Notes: generated by a model not told the origin, from the sequence alone. 64,000 nucleotides of DNA from Drosophila persimilis (GCF_003286085.1 NW_020825289.1:1240001-1304000), one strand, 5' to 3'. Numbered from the stretch's first letter, positions 42,170 through 53,888 are shown. Program-made: numbers and translations.

Positions 42170-45100
42170 TCACCCCTGCGTCTCTCGCTCCTCGGGCTGG
42201 GGTTTCAGGTCCCGTATGTGGGCCGTTCTCTTCTTCCTGTCGCCCTCCTTTCTTAGGTGGCAGATAACGGGGGATATAAAGTCCTCTATCTGGTATGGCC
42301 CATCGTACCTTGGTGCCAGCTTCGCGGCGAATCCCTCCGCCGCATTGGACAGGTGGTGCTGTTTGGCCCATACGATTTCTCCCACTTTGGGTCTCCACGG
42401 TCTTCTTCTCAGGTTGTAGTGCCTGGCCTGATCCTGGGCTGCCCTTTCCAAGTTTCGTCGTACCAACTGAAACAGCTCTTTTAACTTCTTCGCATTTTCA
42501 TCCGGCGTCTCTGTGCCCTGCCCCGTGCCTACCGTCTCCTCGTCATATAGGGCCTTTGGCAGCCGGGGTTCCCTTCCTTGCACCACGAACGCCGGTGAAT
42601 ATCCAGTTGCATCCGACACTCCCGAATTCATGGCCAGCATTAGCTCCGGCCACTTTTCGTCCCAACACCTTTGATCGCCCTCGGTGAACTGAGCGATCAT
42701 GGTCTTTATTGTTCTGTTTGTTCGCTCTGTCGGGTTTTCTTGCGGCGTGTATGGCGCCGTGAACTGGTGGCGGACTCCTAGCTGCTCCAGAAATCGTTTA
42801 AATGCCCTGCCCGCAAACTGCACCCCATTGTCCGTAATGAAGACTTTGGGTGCCCCAAACCGGGCTATTATGCGTTCTCGACAGGCCTTTATTAGTGCCT
42901 CGGCTGTGGCCTTCCTCAGCGGCACCAACTCGGTCCATTTTGAGAATCGATCCACTAGCACCAGCAGCATCGAGTTCCCATGCTTCGATCTCGGCAGAGG
43001 ACCCACGAAGTCCGCGCATACCGTTGCCCATGGCTCTTCCGGTACCTGTGTCAACATCTCCCCTGCCGCTTGTAGCTGACTTGGCTTAAAACGCAGACAT
43101 AGTTCGCACTTTCGCACGTAGGCCCTCACGTCTCTGTACATCCCCGGCCAGTAATACCTTGCCGCCACCCGTGCCGCGGTTCTCCTTCCGCCGGCGTGGC
43201 CTGCCTCCGGGTTATCGTGGCTCTCCTTTAAAACCCTTTCTCGGGCATATTTCGGCACACATAACTTCCACGAGGCGACTTCTTCGCTCCCGGCCCGGTG
43301 CGGAATGTGCCGGTACAAGTTCCCCCCCTTCTCCACATAGTCGGGGTACTTTGGGGCTTCTTTCCTGATCTTCTCTGCCATGCCTTCTAACCACTTGCAG
43401 GTCGGCTCGCCCACTGGCGGTGTTCCCTCCACATTTCTTATTCGACGTCCTCGCTCCTCCACCGGCTGTCGGGAGAGTGCGTCGGCTACCACGTTGAGCT
43501 GTCCTTTCCTGTATGCGATTTCAAAGTCGTACTGCTGCAACTCTAATGCCCATCTCGCCACTCTTCCCGACGGACTCTCTATGCTATTTAACCATTTCAG
43601 AGCCATGTGGTCCGTGACCACCTTGAAGCGATACCCTTCCAAGTATGGCCTCAACCGGCGTATGGCCCACACAATGGCCAGACATTCTTTCTCCGTCGCC
43701 GAATAGTTCCTTTCGGGTCCGTTTAGCGTCCTGCTAGCATACGATATTACCCGCTCTCCCCTTTCCGTCTCCTGCGTGAGAATCGCGCCCAGCCCATAAT
43801 CACTGGCGTCTGTCTGCAGGATGAATTTCTTCGAGAAGTCAGGGCACGCCAGCACGGGGTCCGCCACTAGTCTTCTCTTCACCTCCTCGAACGCTTCCTG
43901 CCGTTCCCGGGTCCAGACCCATTCTATCTTCTTCTTGAGGAGCCCGGTGAGAGGCTGCACTAGGGTGGCGAAGTCGGGCACGAACCTCCGGTACCATGAG
44001 GCCACTCCCAAGTACTGTCTTAGCTCCTTGACATTGGTCGGCGGTTTCAGTTCGGCGATGGCTGCGACTTTCTCGGGGTCCGTACATATCCCTTCGCCGG
44101 TTACCTTGTGGCCCAGATACCGCAGCTCTTTCCTGAAGAATTCGCACTTGTCCGCATTCAGCCGCAAGTTGGCCAAGCGGAGCCGTCGAAACACCTCTTT
44201 CAGGTTTCTTCGGTGTTCTTCTTCTGTTCGCCCGATGACCACTATGTCATCCTGGTACGCGAATGCGTGCGGCATCATCTCGGGCCCTATCACTTGGTCT
44301 AATGCCCGTTGAAAGGTGGCCGACGCGGAGTGTAACCCAAACGGCATCACCTTCCATTGGTATAGCCCCTTGCCGGGCACCGTGAACGCCGTGATCGGCC
44401 GGCTGCTCTCGGCCAGGGGGATCTGCCAATATCCATCCTTCAGATCCAGGCTACTTATGAACTTTGCTTCCCGCAGCTGATCGAGTATGTAATCGATCCT
44501 GGGCATTGGGTATGCGTCCTTTACTGATCTCGCGTTCACTTGACGAAAGTCCACGCACAATCTCCACTTGCCATTCTTCTTCTTCACCATCACTATAGGC
44601 GAACTGTAGGGGCTCTTTGACGGCTCTATGCATCCCTTTTCTAACAGTTCGTCCACTTTCTGGTTAATCTCGGCCTGCATTTTGGGGTTCTTTGGGTAAT
44701 ATCTTTGTTTAATCGGTTGCGGGTCACTCATGGTGATTGTGTGCACCGCCACATTAGACACCCCCTCGATCTTGGCAAACGCCTCCAACTCTCGGGCCAA
44801 GAAGTCCTCCACTGGCTCTTCCCTCGCCCCCTCATTCCCGTTTGTGCTTTCCGCCACCTCTCGGGCGGCCGTTCTTAGGGTCGTGTCCGTTTTGTTGTCG
44901 TATTCCGGTCCTGTCTCTCCAGCTTCGGCCTTCGCCACTGACAGGCTTTCCTCCTGGCCTCCTCGTTCCCGATCTTGGGCAGGGATCACCACCCTGTGTC
45001 CTGCACAGGTCACCACTGCCCCGACCGCGCGGAGGAAATCCCATCCCAACACTAACTCATCGATCACACCCGGCAATACGAGTAGCACCATTGGGATCTC

Positions 45101-46648
45101 CTTGTTCCCAAAGCCTACCTTCGTTTCGATCTGGTGTGTGATCTCCTGGCTATGGCCATCTGCCAACCTCACCCTTTTCCTTGCCGCCACCTCCCGGCCT
45201 TCACCCTTCAGTCGGTCCGCCAGCTCGCGGCTCACGAAACTGCTGGTGGCTCCTGTATCCACCGTGGCTTGCAGCTCCATGCCCGCGACCTCCACTACTG
45301 CGGATAACTGCTCCTCCTCGCTGATCAGCCTGCCGACTAGGCTTGAGGGACCGTTTCTTGCGACCCTGGCACGGCCCTCCGCGGCGTGGGTCGCGGGGCG
45401 TTTCCCGTCTTCCTGCAGCACTGCCATGCCGAGATGCCCACTTTTCCGCATCTCCAGCAGTAGGTGAGCGGTCGACCGTTGCACTCCCGGCTCCAATGAT
45501 CCGCGCTCCCACACCTTCGGCACGCCTGGGCCGGATTCTTGACATATCCATCCTCGATATTGCCGTTGGTCGGTGTCGGCAAGCGGCCATGCGCTCCCCT
45601 TTCCTCCCGTGCTGCCTCCTCCAGCGGGCCGTCTTTGCATCGCCGACATGCCGTCGTATCGGCCGGCTTGTGGAAGGGATTCGCTGCCCGGGCTTTCACG
45701 GTGGGATTCTCCCGTTGGAACTCTAGGCGGTCCCTTTCCAGCCTCGAACTCGTCTGCCAGTTCCATCATGGTGTCGAGATCCTTGCACCGGTGTGGTCTC
45801 ATATACGCTCTCAAGTCGGGCATGCTATTCTCCCGAATCAACTCCGTTTGCTCCTCTTGGGGACATTTCAGGGGTCGCATAAGTGTCTGCATCTCCACCA
45901 TGTATTCTTTGAACGGCTCGCCCCACTTCTGTTTCCGCATCCTCACTTCCTGCAGCAACTTCTCAAAATATCCCCGAGGCAGAAAGTAAGCCTGGAAGCT
46001 GGAAGAGAACTCTTTCCACGTTCTCCACTGCCGATTGTTCGCCACGAACCACATCAGCGCCCGGCCTTTTAGCAGCTCCGGCATCGCCCTGGGGATCAGA
46101 TCCGGATCCAGACCGTATGTCTCGGCGGACCACTCGACCTGCTCCAAGAACTCGAGAGGCTTCGTCGTACCGTCGAACCGGAACGACCACTCTCTCACCT
46201 GTTTCGCCACTCTAGCGTAGTCCAGGTGTGCTGGCCGTGTGGTGGCTGGTTCGACTCTCTCCCTCTCGGCTTCTCGGCTTCGATCCCTTCCTGGGTGACG
46301 GGGCCTGCTAGGCGTTCCTGTGTGTGAGCGTTCCGGTATGGGCACTGAAAGACTCGCTATCAACTCTCTTTGTATATCGACTGGGGACCTCCACAGCGCA
46401 GCCGCGGCTGCGCCGGGTGGGGGCGCCAGGTGCTCGTACGCGGCTTGTGTCGGCGAGGACCTGTTCGCCCGGCACTCCCACACCTCTATCAGATCGGCCC
46501 ACTCTGCCTCATCCTCGTGTTCCCTCATCCATTCCTTAAAGGTTCTTCTCATTTCGTCCACGGTACCCTCCAACCGCACGCCGAAGGCGTGGCCGCATTG
46601 GACAAGCTCCTCCTTTCTCAACCGATGGATCCATTGTCCCTTCCCCAT
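42170..46648 (-). pseudogene. Gag-pol of gypsy A, fused by a 2-bp deletion
   Basis: One 1492-codon frame starts as gag (MGKGQWIHRLRKEELVQC) and becomes pol. Compared with element B, gc is missing in the run at about 45742 after MMELADEFEA, which moves gag into the pol frame early. The gag zinc knuckles are therefore read in the wrong frame (they survive as a shadow frame at 45337-45699). An 18-bp in-frame deletion in the gag linker is present as well. Pol residues (DTGA, YQDD, integrase HHCC and DDE) look intact. The protein would be a gag-pol fusion without nucleocapsid, so the element is defective despite the long open frame. Confidence 0.85.
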
Positions 46649-46697
46649 TCTCTCGTCTATACTCTCCCTCCCTTTGTCCTATTATTTGTCGTTGTAG

Positions 46698-46715
46698 GCC
46701 CCACGTTGGGCGCCA
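46698..46715 (-). other. tRNA-Lys type primer-binding site, gypsy A
   Basis: Identical to the site of element B and two bases inside the LTR end at 46718. Confidence 0.88.
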
Positions 46716-46717
46716 GT

Positions 46718-47587
46718 TGTAACGAACCTGCTTTTTGGGCCCGCTTGAGTTTGCTGGGCTTGCTCAGCGGTCGGCAGATTCGCAGCAACGTATTTTTATT
46801 GTTGCCCCCAACGACAAATGATAAGACTTTCCTTTTCTTTGTATTTGAATTTCGCTTTATTCGCAATTCTATTAGGACTTAGGGCTAGGTGTTACAGTTT
46901 CTCTTAACTACCGATCTCCACCACGCGGGGGCTCTCGTCGGGTGTGGCAGCGTCGAGGCTATTGATTGGGGCAAGTTGACCTCCGCTATTGCTTTGGTCC
47001 GCCACTCGAATCCGCACTCCACGTCTCGCACTCCCCTCCTAGCTTCCGCCGGCGTACGGGGATCTTCACTTAATTTAGACTTACTCTGGGGGTGCAGGCG
47101 GGGCCTGTCTGCCTGCTGCTACACTTCACTACACTTCTTTGTTTCGTACCGAGTATCACTCTTGCGTTTCGACCGGGTCTCAACGTGCGCGCGCGCTTAC
47201 TTATCCGCGGGAAAAGAGACCCGCTTCGACGCCGCTACCTCCTTTTATAGCCCCTTGCCAGGCCCCGGCTCGGCGTCGGTAGTTTTCCATCGCCGTCTCC
47301 TGGTTTCCATGGCCTTCGTAACGGGGCCTGGCCGGTGGCGTGATCCCATGCCCTTATTTGGTCATGCGCCAGATTATTGCCGGCCCGATCCCGCCGTTTC
47401 CTTTGCCTCTCGTGCCTCTCTCTCTCCGAGAGCAGGGCACTTCCCCTCTCGAGGCCCTTGGCCTCTTCGCCGCATCCGGATAACCGTGGGCGTCTGGCTT
47501 GACCTTCGCCTTATCCGGCCAGCCGTCAGCTTTTATCCGACTGTGCTCTTGGTCGCACTCGGCCTGTGGGAACCCTGGTTCCTCACA
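46718..47587 (-). repeat. 5' LTR of gypsy A
   Basis: 870 bp, intact, with the AATAAA complement at 46856-46861. It differs from element B's LTRs at many positions in the promoter-proximal half (for example ccgcgggaaaagag against ctgcgtgaaaagag), and shares these with the 3' LTR at 28188. Followed by the BEL target duplication GTTG at 47588-47591. Confidence 0.93.
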
Positions 47588-48596
47588 GTTGTTATATACA
47601 ACTCTTTTAATGACTTGGGATCGTCATTAATTGTTTGGTGATTGAGGAAGCGGTTCAGTACCGTGTTTGACACATCTCTGGGATTGTTGTATGCGTCAAC
47701 TAGTATTTCCCAAGCGGCTTCATAATTTTCTTCCTTTAGATCGATATGTCGAATCAGTCTTTCTGCCTCGCCGGTAACGGTGGTTTTAAGATACCACATC
47801 TTTTTCACAGTAGGCATGTTGGTCTCATGCACCATGCATGAGAACATATCGAAGAACTGGGTCCATTTTAATAGATCCCCATCAAACTTTGGGATGCTGA
47901 TCCGTGGAAGCTGCACGTTATCCGTGTTTGGTGTGGCTGATTTTGCCAATGCTCTTTGGACCTTACTTTCCAGTGTTAGGTAGGATTCCATGTCATATCC
48001 TCCTTCCACTGGGTCCTCGTATTCCTCATGAATTGTGAAGTGGACTTCCTGCGCTTGAGTCCATAGTGATTTTATCAAATCACTTGATGTGCGTCCTTCC
48101 GCCTCTGAAAGTTGTTTCAGATTGCGTTTAACGGACTCTACTATAGCCTTTAGTCGGCGACATAGTGCAAGAAGTTTGCTGTAATCCTTCGAGGACAGCT
48201 GGATCAGACCGCTTTCTTTGGGAGCTACCGGAGGATTCTCATGCCTTTCTTTAAAGACGATTTGACGTTCCCCACGAGCACTAGACGTCTGTGATAGCTT
48301 ATCCATGCATTCGGTAAACATCGCAATGTATTGCTTACATGTTGTACGTAAGTCTTCACGGAATTTACGTATTCATCCGTTTTGTCTGTATCGCGAAGTT
48401 TGGAGTCGTTTTTGTTGAAGCGATTCCACGCATTTTCTAGTGCTGATATTTTGGCTTGAAAATAAGAGGCCGTTTCCTTTCGTTCTTGGGAATCTTTTTT
48501 ATAGTTCCGAATGCACCTCGATATTTCCTCACCAATCTCTTGCTGCACATCCATTGCCATTGTAGCGGCAGCTTCTGCCTCCATATGTTTATCCAT
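47588..48596 (-). pseudogene. BEL gag N-terminal part (continues at 28187)
   Basis: ATG at 48596 (MDKHMEAEAAATMAMD) starts a helical, charged segment; a frameshift near 48330 moves into the frame starting MFTECMDKLSQ, which reads to the gypsy insertion. The DUF1759-like capsid block is clear (LPRISIPKFDGDLLKWTQF, AERLIRHIDLKEENYEAAW). Gag resumes at 28187 after the insertion, in the same frame. It is the particle protein of the BEL element. Confidence 0.82.
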
Positions 48597-48993
48597 TCTA
48601 TCTGTTTGTACTTATTCCTTTCGACCCGTTGGGAGTGTTTTATTTGCTTTGCAGCTGGATACGCTCCGAATCGCAACCGTTGTCGGTCAGAAAGGTAATA
48701 GTACAGGTGTTGTGTTGGATAGAGGGATTTGTGCTGTTTCCAATCTATGGAACGCACGGAACAACAAAATTGATTACCTTGGTGGTAGTCGAATTCTATA
48801 GCTGTTTTTCTGTTGGCTGATAACCTGAATATGTCAGATTTGCCAGAGTGATACTTATTGGTAGGAGATGCTACCGTAAGTGTATGGCCTGGTGCCAAAT
48901 TTTGATTGAAGATGTCCTGTTGACTGCTTCAATCTGATGTCCAGATCGAATCCTTTCACTGTAGCTTGTCTGACAGTTTGAAAGGATGACCAA

Positions 48994-49007
48994 GGTCGGG
49001 GTCACCA
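48994..49007 (-). other. Primer-binding site of BEL element
   Basis: Minus strand TGGTGACCCCGACC, two bases inside the 5' LTR. It is related to the TGGTGACCACGACG site next to the LTR at 63478. The leader between here and gag (48597-48993) has no recognised feature. Confidence 0.75.
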
Positions 49008-49009
49008 AA

Positions 49010-49539
49010 TGTTAATGTGTGTGTGTGTGTAGGAAGCTGGGTTGCATACGGTACATAAACCGTCTACAGTTTGGTCGTCGCAACTAGAACTTGAACCAGT
49101 TGGACTGCGGAGTGGGTATCCTACGGTGCGCAAGGGAGGGTCTGAAGACACGGCGACAGCCTCTGATGATTGCGATGGAAGATGAGTGACAGGCAGTTAT
49201 GGTACTGTTTCTGATACTGATTTTATTGATAAAAATGATTCTTATTTATAGGTAATAAAAGGTACAAAGTGCTGAGTCTCAAAAATATATGTTTTGTGTA
49301 TTATGGATAATTTTAGTGTCTGGTGGGCAATTGCGACATTTTGATGGTCAGCAACTGCCCCCGCTGTCTTCGCACTCTGCGGACTCTCTCCGCATTGTCA
49401 GCAGAACTCACTGCAGTGGCTAGTGTGTTGTCGTGAGGTATTATATTGCATGTTAAATGGAACACTGTGTCACGGTGTCACTGTGTTATGCCGACGGGTA
49501 TTATAAACTATTACTTAAGCATACTTCTGCAACTGAACA
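49010..49539 (-). repeat. 5' LTR of BEL element
   Basis: 530 bp, TGTTAATGTG to CTGAACA on the plus strand. It is the uninterrupted partner of the 3' LTR and shows the empty DINE-1 site at about 49226-49240. A small hairpin GCGGA-CTCTC-TCCGC lies at 49379-49393, where the other LTR has an inverted version. Confidence 0.92.
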
Positions 49540-50800
49540 CTATTCACCCTGTCCATTGATTCCTCTTTTCCCCCCGATCTGGAAGGAATATTTTATAATT
49601 CCTCTCCATAAAAAAGGTAGCAATCTCCAACTCAGCATGGATTTATAAGGCGGCGATCAACCACCACGAACTTGTTTGAGTTTACCTCTTTCATTATTAA
49701 AGGCTTTCAAGGTAACTTGTACACATGTTATTTATACCGACTTTAGTAAAGCATTCGACTCTGTAAGCCATTCCCTTTTAGCGCATAAACTTGACCTTTT
49801 AGGGTTTCCGCCCAACCTCCTGAGATGGATTTCTAGCTATCTTTGTTCTAGGTCTCAAAGAGTCCTCTTCAAAAACTCTCTCTCTTTACCAGTAAAGGTT
49901 TACCCCTTACTCTTCACACTCTTTATTAATGACTTACCTTCAGTATTAACATACTTTCGAGTACTTATGTATGCGGATGATGTTAAACTCTGTTTCCAGT
50001 ACAAGGACATTTTATTTCATTCTCGCTTGCAATCCGATCTCAATAGCTTTCAGTCATGGTGTTGTGCAAACTTGTTACACCTTAATGCCTCGAAATGCAA
50101 AGTTATGACATTTCATCGTTCTAGCCCTTTGTTGGCTCCCTACACCCTATTTGGTGGTTCTCTTGAGAGAATTACCCTGGTGGATGATCTGGGTGTTATG
50201 TTAGACCCCAAGTTAAAGTTTTCCGAACACATTTCTACCATGGGAAATAGGGCCATGGGCGTGCTTGGGTTTATAAAGAGGTGGTCAAAGGAATTTGACG
50301 ACCCCTATATAACAAAGACTCTCTATACCTCGCTTGTTCGTCGTATCTTAGAATACGGCACCTGTGTATGGTGCCCTCAGTATAAAGTACACCAGGACCG
50401 TATAGAATCAGTACAGAAAAACTTTTTACTCTTTGCTCTGCGGGGCCTTAACTGGGATGCGGGTGTAAGACTCCCATCTTACTCTAGTAGACTATTATTA
50501 GTAAACCTCCCATCCTTAGTTAACCGTAGAAAAATGCTTGGTGTGTTATTTATACACAACTTGATCAGGGGTGACATAGACAGCCCTGATCTGTTGAGCC
50601 GCATAAACTTCACGATTCCTATTAGACTGACTAGAAACTTTATACCGTTGTTCCTTCCACTTTGTAGATCGAATTATTCCTTGCATGAACCGTTTAGGGT
50701 CTTATGCTCGGATTATAATTCCCTCTACCATATTATATACTCCACTAATTCTCTTCCTCTTATTAAATTACTAATCCTTACACACCTTTCTAGTAATTAG
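49540..50800 (+). pseudogene. CR1 ORF2, RT part with shared internal deletions
   Basis: Connector and RT: IWKEYFIIPLHKKGSNLQL, then an abrupt join to QHGFIRRRSTTTN out of frame near 49632 (the NYRPI-containing block is missing). Then YTDFSKAFDSVSHSLLAHKL (49733-49790); a second join at about 49898 where the PQGSxLG core has been lost (PVKVYPLLFTLF); the active site MYADDVKLC (49968-49995); and a conserved C-terminus to the stop at 50800. Both joins are also present in the inverted copy. RT function is excluded. Confidence 0.82.
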
Positions 50801-51096
50801 TAATTGTAGTGGTATTTGTATTTTGTATTTTATTGCATGCTTAATTTCTTAATAAGTTTAGTGCTAATTTTCCTCGAAGGTTAGTCTAATATCTATCTTT
50901 CTTGCATGCTCGCGTTTGGTTCGGCTACGCACCGCGCGTCATGCGGCAGCGCCCCTCGGTCGGTTGGGCGGGAGGAGGGCTGCGTTTTGCCTGGGATCCG
51001 CGCGTAACAGCCTTCTGCTGGTGTCACACGGGCCACTTGACGGTGCAGTAATTGCATCGCCTCTTGTTAGATGCAGTCATTGCATGTCAACGTCCA
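49540..51096 (+). mobile_element. CR1-type LINE copy 1, right half
   Basis: Continues the LINE interrupted at 15872, with CTATT repeated at 49540-49544. It holds the RT, then a 3' UTR (50801-51096) that matches the inverted copy's 3' UTR (54498-54786) up to gcatgtcaacgtcca, which I take as the LINE's 3' terminus. No poly(A) follows. Confidence 0.85.
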
Positions 51097-51511
51097 ATAG
51101 TCAAGCCGCCTATGCTACGTGTGTGTTAGAGAGAGACTGGGCGAGAAAAAATGAAATTGTTTTCTTGATGCTGGCTATAATAATTATACGATCCAATTCA
51201 GATTCTGCAGTCTAAAAGATATGGTAATTTTCTACGATTCTGCGTTTTTGGTTTTATCGTATCTTCAAAAATGTGGATGCCACAGATTTTCGTCCTTTGT
51301 GGGGGCGGAAGTGGGCGGGGCAAAGTTTTGAAATATTTTTGTAGCAGTGACATATCACAGAATTCTGGATCCAAAACATCGTTGCTCTAGCAATTATAGT
51401 CTTTGAGCACTAGGCGCTGAAGGGGACGGACAGACGGACGGACGGGCGGACGGACAGACAGACAGACAGGGCTCAATCGACTCGGCTATTGATGCTGATC
51501 AAGAATATATA
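51097..51511 (-). mobile_element. DINE-1 fragment, reverse orientation
   Basis: Reverse-oriented 5' half, matching the complement of about 52400-52800: agccgcctatgctacgtg, tgggggcggaagtgggcggg, the ggacggacagacgg run and tcaatcgactcggctattga. It stops at gatcaagaatatat, joined directly to a forward fragment. Confidence 0.8.
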
Positions 51512-52068
51512 GATCTCAGAGACTATAAAAGCTAGAGCAACCAAATTTGGTATCCACACTCCTAATATATCGGACCGAGACGAGTTTGTTTCAAAATTTT
51601 GCCACACCCCATCCGCCCCCGCAAAGGATGCAAAATCTGGGGATATTCACAAATCTCAGAGACTATTAAGGCTAGAGTAACCAAATTTAGTATCCGCACT
51701 CCTGTTAGATCTCACTATAAAACGTACATATATCTCAAAATTTCGCCCCACCCCCTTCCGCCCCCACAAAGGACAAAAATCTGTTGCATCCACAATATTG
51801 CACATTCGAGAAAACTAAAACCGCAGAATCATAGATAACGACCATATCTATGTGATTGCTGAATCTGGTTCAAAGGGAACAAATCAATTTGCACTGGCTA
51901 CGCAGCGCCCGACGAGACGTTCAGACTGATTTTCTGTCTCTCTCGCACGCACTCTTTGTCGTGTCGTTTAATATTAGCGGCGTCTGACGGAGGAGAGCTA
52001 TACTGACTTAGTATCGGGTATAACTGTAGAGTTGCGGTGTCCGCAGCAACTCACAACGTTCCCCCTCG
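51512..52068 (+). mobile_element. DINE-1 fragment, forward 3' half
   Basis: Forward 3' part of the same family: agagcaaccaaatttggtat, accccatccgcccccgcaaa, then the terminal hairpin gagttgcggtgtccgcagca and end acgttccccctcg. The head-on joint with the previous fragment at about 51511 makes a chimeric copy. Confidence 0.8.
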
Positions 52069-52332
52069 GTTAGTGATAATTTTGCGTATATATAGTTATT
52101 TATGAGAATGAGGAAGCTGTCAATCCATTATTATTAAAGCTATACATTGAAACATGATGCAATAAATTAAAATAGAGGGAGGACGCGTTGAGTAAGCCAT
52201 GGATTAGGCCTGCCGAAGCCGTTCCAGCAGAGGGTGGCCAAAATTAACGTTGGCTTGGTCACAGGTAGGGCGGGCGCGCGAAGTGATAACACCCAAACTT
52301 CCCCCACTTGAGAGACGTCTGTTTATTGTTTT

Positions 52333-53263
52333 TATACCCGATACTCAAAATGAGTATTGGGGTATATTAGATTTGTGGTAAAAGTGGATGTGTGTAACGT
52401 CCAGAAGGAATCGTTTCCGACCCCATAAAGTATATATATTCTTGATCAGCATCAATAGCCGAGTCGATTGAGCCATGTCTGTCTGTCCGTCCGTCCGTCT
52501 GTCCGTCTGTCCGTCCCCTTCAGCGCCTAATGCTCAAAGACTTCTGTGATATGTCACTGCTACAAAAATATTTCAAAACTTCGCCCCGCCCACTTCCGCC
52601 ACCACAAAGGACGAAAATCTGTGGCATCCACATTTTTGAAGATACGATAAAACCAAAAACGCAGAATCGTAGAAAATGACCATATCTTTTAGACTGCAGA
52701 ATCTGAATTGGATCGTATAATTATTATAGCCAGCATCAAGAAAACAATTTCATTTTTTCTCGCCCAGTCTCTCTCTAACACACACGTAGCATAGGCGGCT
52801 TTGCTTTGAGTAAATCATTAGCGCCTAGATCTCCGAGACTATTGAAAGCTAGAGCAACCAAATTTGGTGTCCACACTCCTTATATATCAGACCGAGACGA
52901 GTTTGTTTCAAAATTTCGCACCACTCCCTTCCGCTCCCACAAAGGACGAAAAACTGTTGCATCCATAATATTGAGGATACAAGAAAACTAAAAACGCAGA
53001 ATCATAGATAATAACCATATCTATCAGATTGCTGAATCTGGATCAGTTTGGATCATTTGTATAGCCAAAAGGAACAAATCAATTTGCAGTGGCTACGCAG
53101 CGCCCGACGTCACGCTCAGACTGATTTTCTCTCTCTCTCGCACGCACTCTTTGTCGTGTCGTTTAATATTAGCGGCGTCTGCCGGAGGAGAGCCATACTG
53201 ACTAAGTATCGGGTATAAATGTAGAGTTGCGGTATCCGCAGCAACTCACAACGTTCCCCATCG
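52333..53263 (+). mobile_element. DINE-1/INE-1 Helentron copy, forward
   Basis: About 930 bp with both ends: TATACCCGATACTC and the inverted gagtattggggtata near the start, and the hairpin gagttgcggtatccgcagca followed by acgttcccc at the end. Internal blocks match the copy at 16098. A non-autonomous rolling-circle element without coding capacity. The 264 bp before it (52069-52332) are unassigned. Confidence 0.87.
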
Positions 53264-53269
53264 TTTTGT

Positions 53270-53800
53270 CTTTGATTTGTTGTTAGGTTCGATGTCCTGA
53301 GAAGTAGTAAGTGTCCATCTTTGTCTACATTTGGCGGGCAAGAGCCCCATCCAGCCATGGGGTTCGACAGCTGGCCGCGGTGCCCTAAATGTAACAGTGT
53401 TGCCGTCTTTGGTGTTTCCATTTCCATTTTGTTTAGGCTTGTCGAAATGTAGAGCCATACTTCTCCACATCTTTTCCTGTATGAGCTTTTTCTTTTTCGC
53501 CATTTCTTTTTTTCCACTTTCATGTCTAACTTGCCATTTTTCGAGTCCAGTTCTGAAAGCAATTTTTAGAACAAACTCAAAAAATCGAATCCATGCGTGA
53601 AGTGGATTCAACCCATACTGTAATGTTCCACATCTATGTGCAGACATGTGAAGACAATTTTTTTTTTCTTTGTGAACATGGTCTTTATTATCTTTAACAA
53701 ATTCAAGTTTGATTGGCCTACAAAATCTAATAGACTGAGGAGTACGATTTAGCCACAACATATTTCCAATATCAGCCATTAATTTGAGAGGATTGGTCAA
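53270..53800 (-). pseudogene. Transposase-like fragment, family not assigned
   Basis: A 184-codon minus-strand frame from the ATG at 53800 (MTNPLKLMADIGNML). It contains LNPLHAWIRFFEFVLKIAFR, a lysine-rich segment, and KQNGNGNTKDGNTVTF, a combination I associate with uncharacterised, probably transposon-derived arthropod proteins that continue beyond GNT. Downstream the frame degenerates and is cut by the DINE-1 copy at 53263. No catalytic triad is visible. I do not recognise the superfamily. Confidence 0.4.
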
Positions 53801-53888
53801 AAACTATTAGATCGCTGACAAAAAAGTTTTGTTTATAAGTGCTTAGTCCGGTTGTTCCGTCAAATCCATAGCTTGCAATAAGAGTGAC

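Larger units (their letters stand above)
28188..47587 (-). mobile_element. Osvaldo/Ulysses-like gypsy element A, interrupted
   Basis: Ty3/gypsy element on the minus strand inserted in BEL gag with TSD GTTG (28184-28187 and 47588-47591). The LTRs at 46718-47587 and 28188-28965 share private variants absent from element B (for example cttccgccgg and gggtgcaggcgg), which pairs them. Internal order: primer site, fused gag-pol, a 1.2-kb spacer, ORF3, 3' UTR. Element B was inserted at 31246, 28 bp upstream of ORF3. Removing B and one GCGG restores the spacer exactly as in B. Defects: a 2-bp gag deletion, a 1-bp loss in ORF3 and a 93-bp loss in the 3' LTR. Confidence 0.92.
15873..49539 (-). mobile_element. 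roo-like BEL/Pao element with env, carrying nested insertions
   Basis: A complete BEL provirus on the minus strand. The 5' LTR is at 49010-49539 and the 3' LTR at 15873-17500 (531 bp once its nested DINE-1 is removed, against 530 bp). The flanking TSD CTATT is at both ends. Primer site, gag, protease, RT, RNase H, integrase, DUF5641 and an env-like region follow in order. Three insertions interrupt it: DINE-1 (16098-17194), a LINE (about 19543-24198) and a gypsy element (28188-47587) that itself holds another. Without these it is roughly 8.5 kb. A gag-pol-env polyprotein in one frame is the arrangement known from Drosophila roo. Coding regions are broken by stops, so it is now immobile. Confidence 0.9.
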
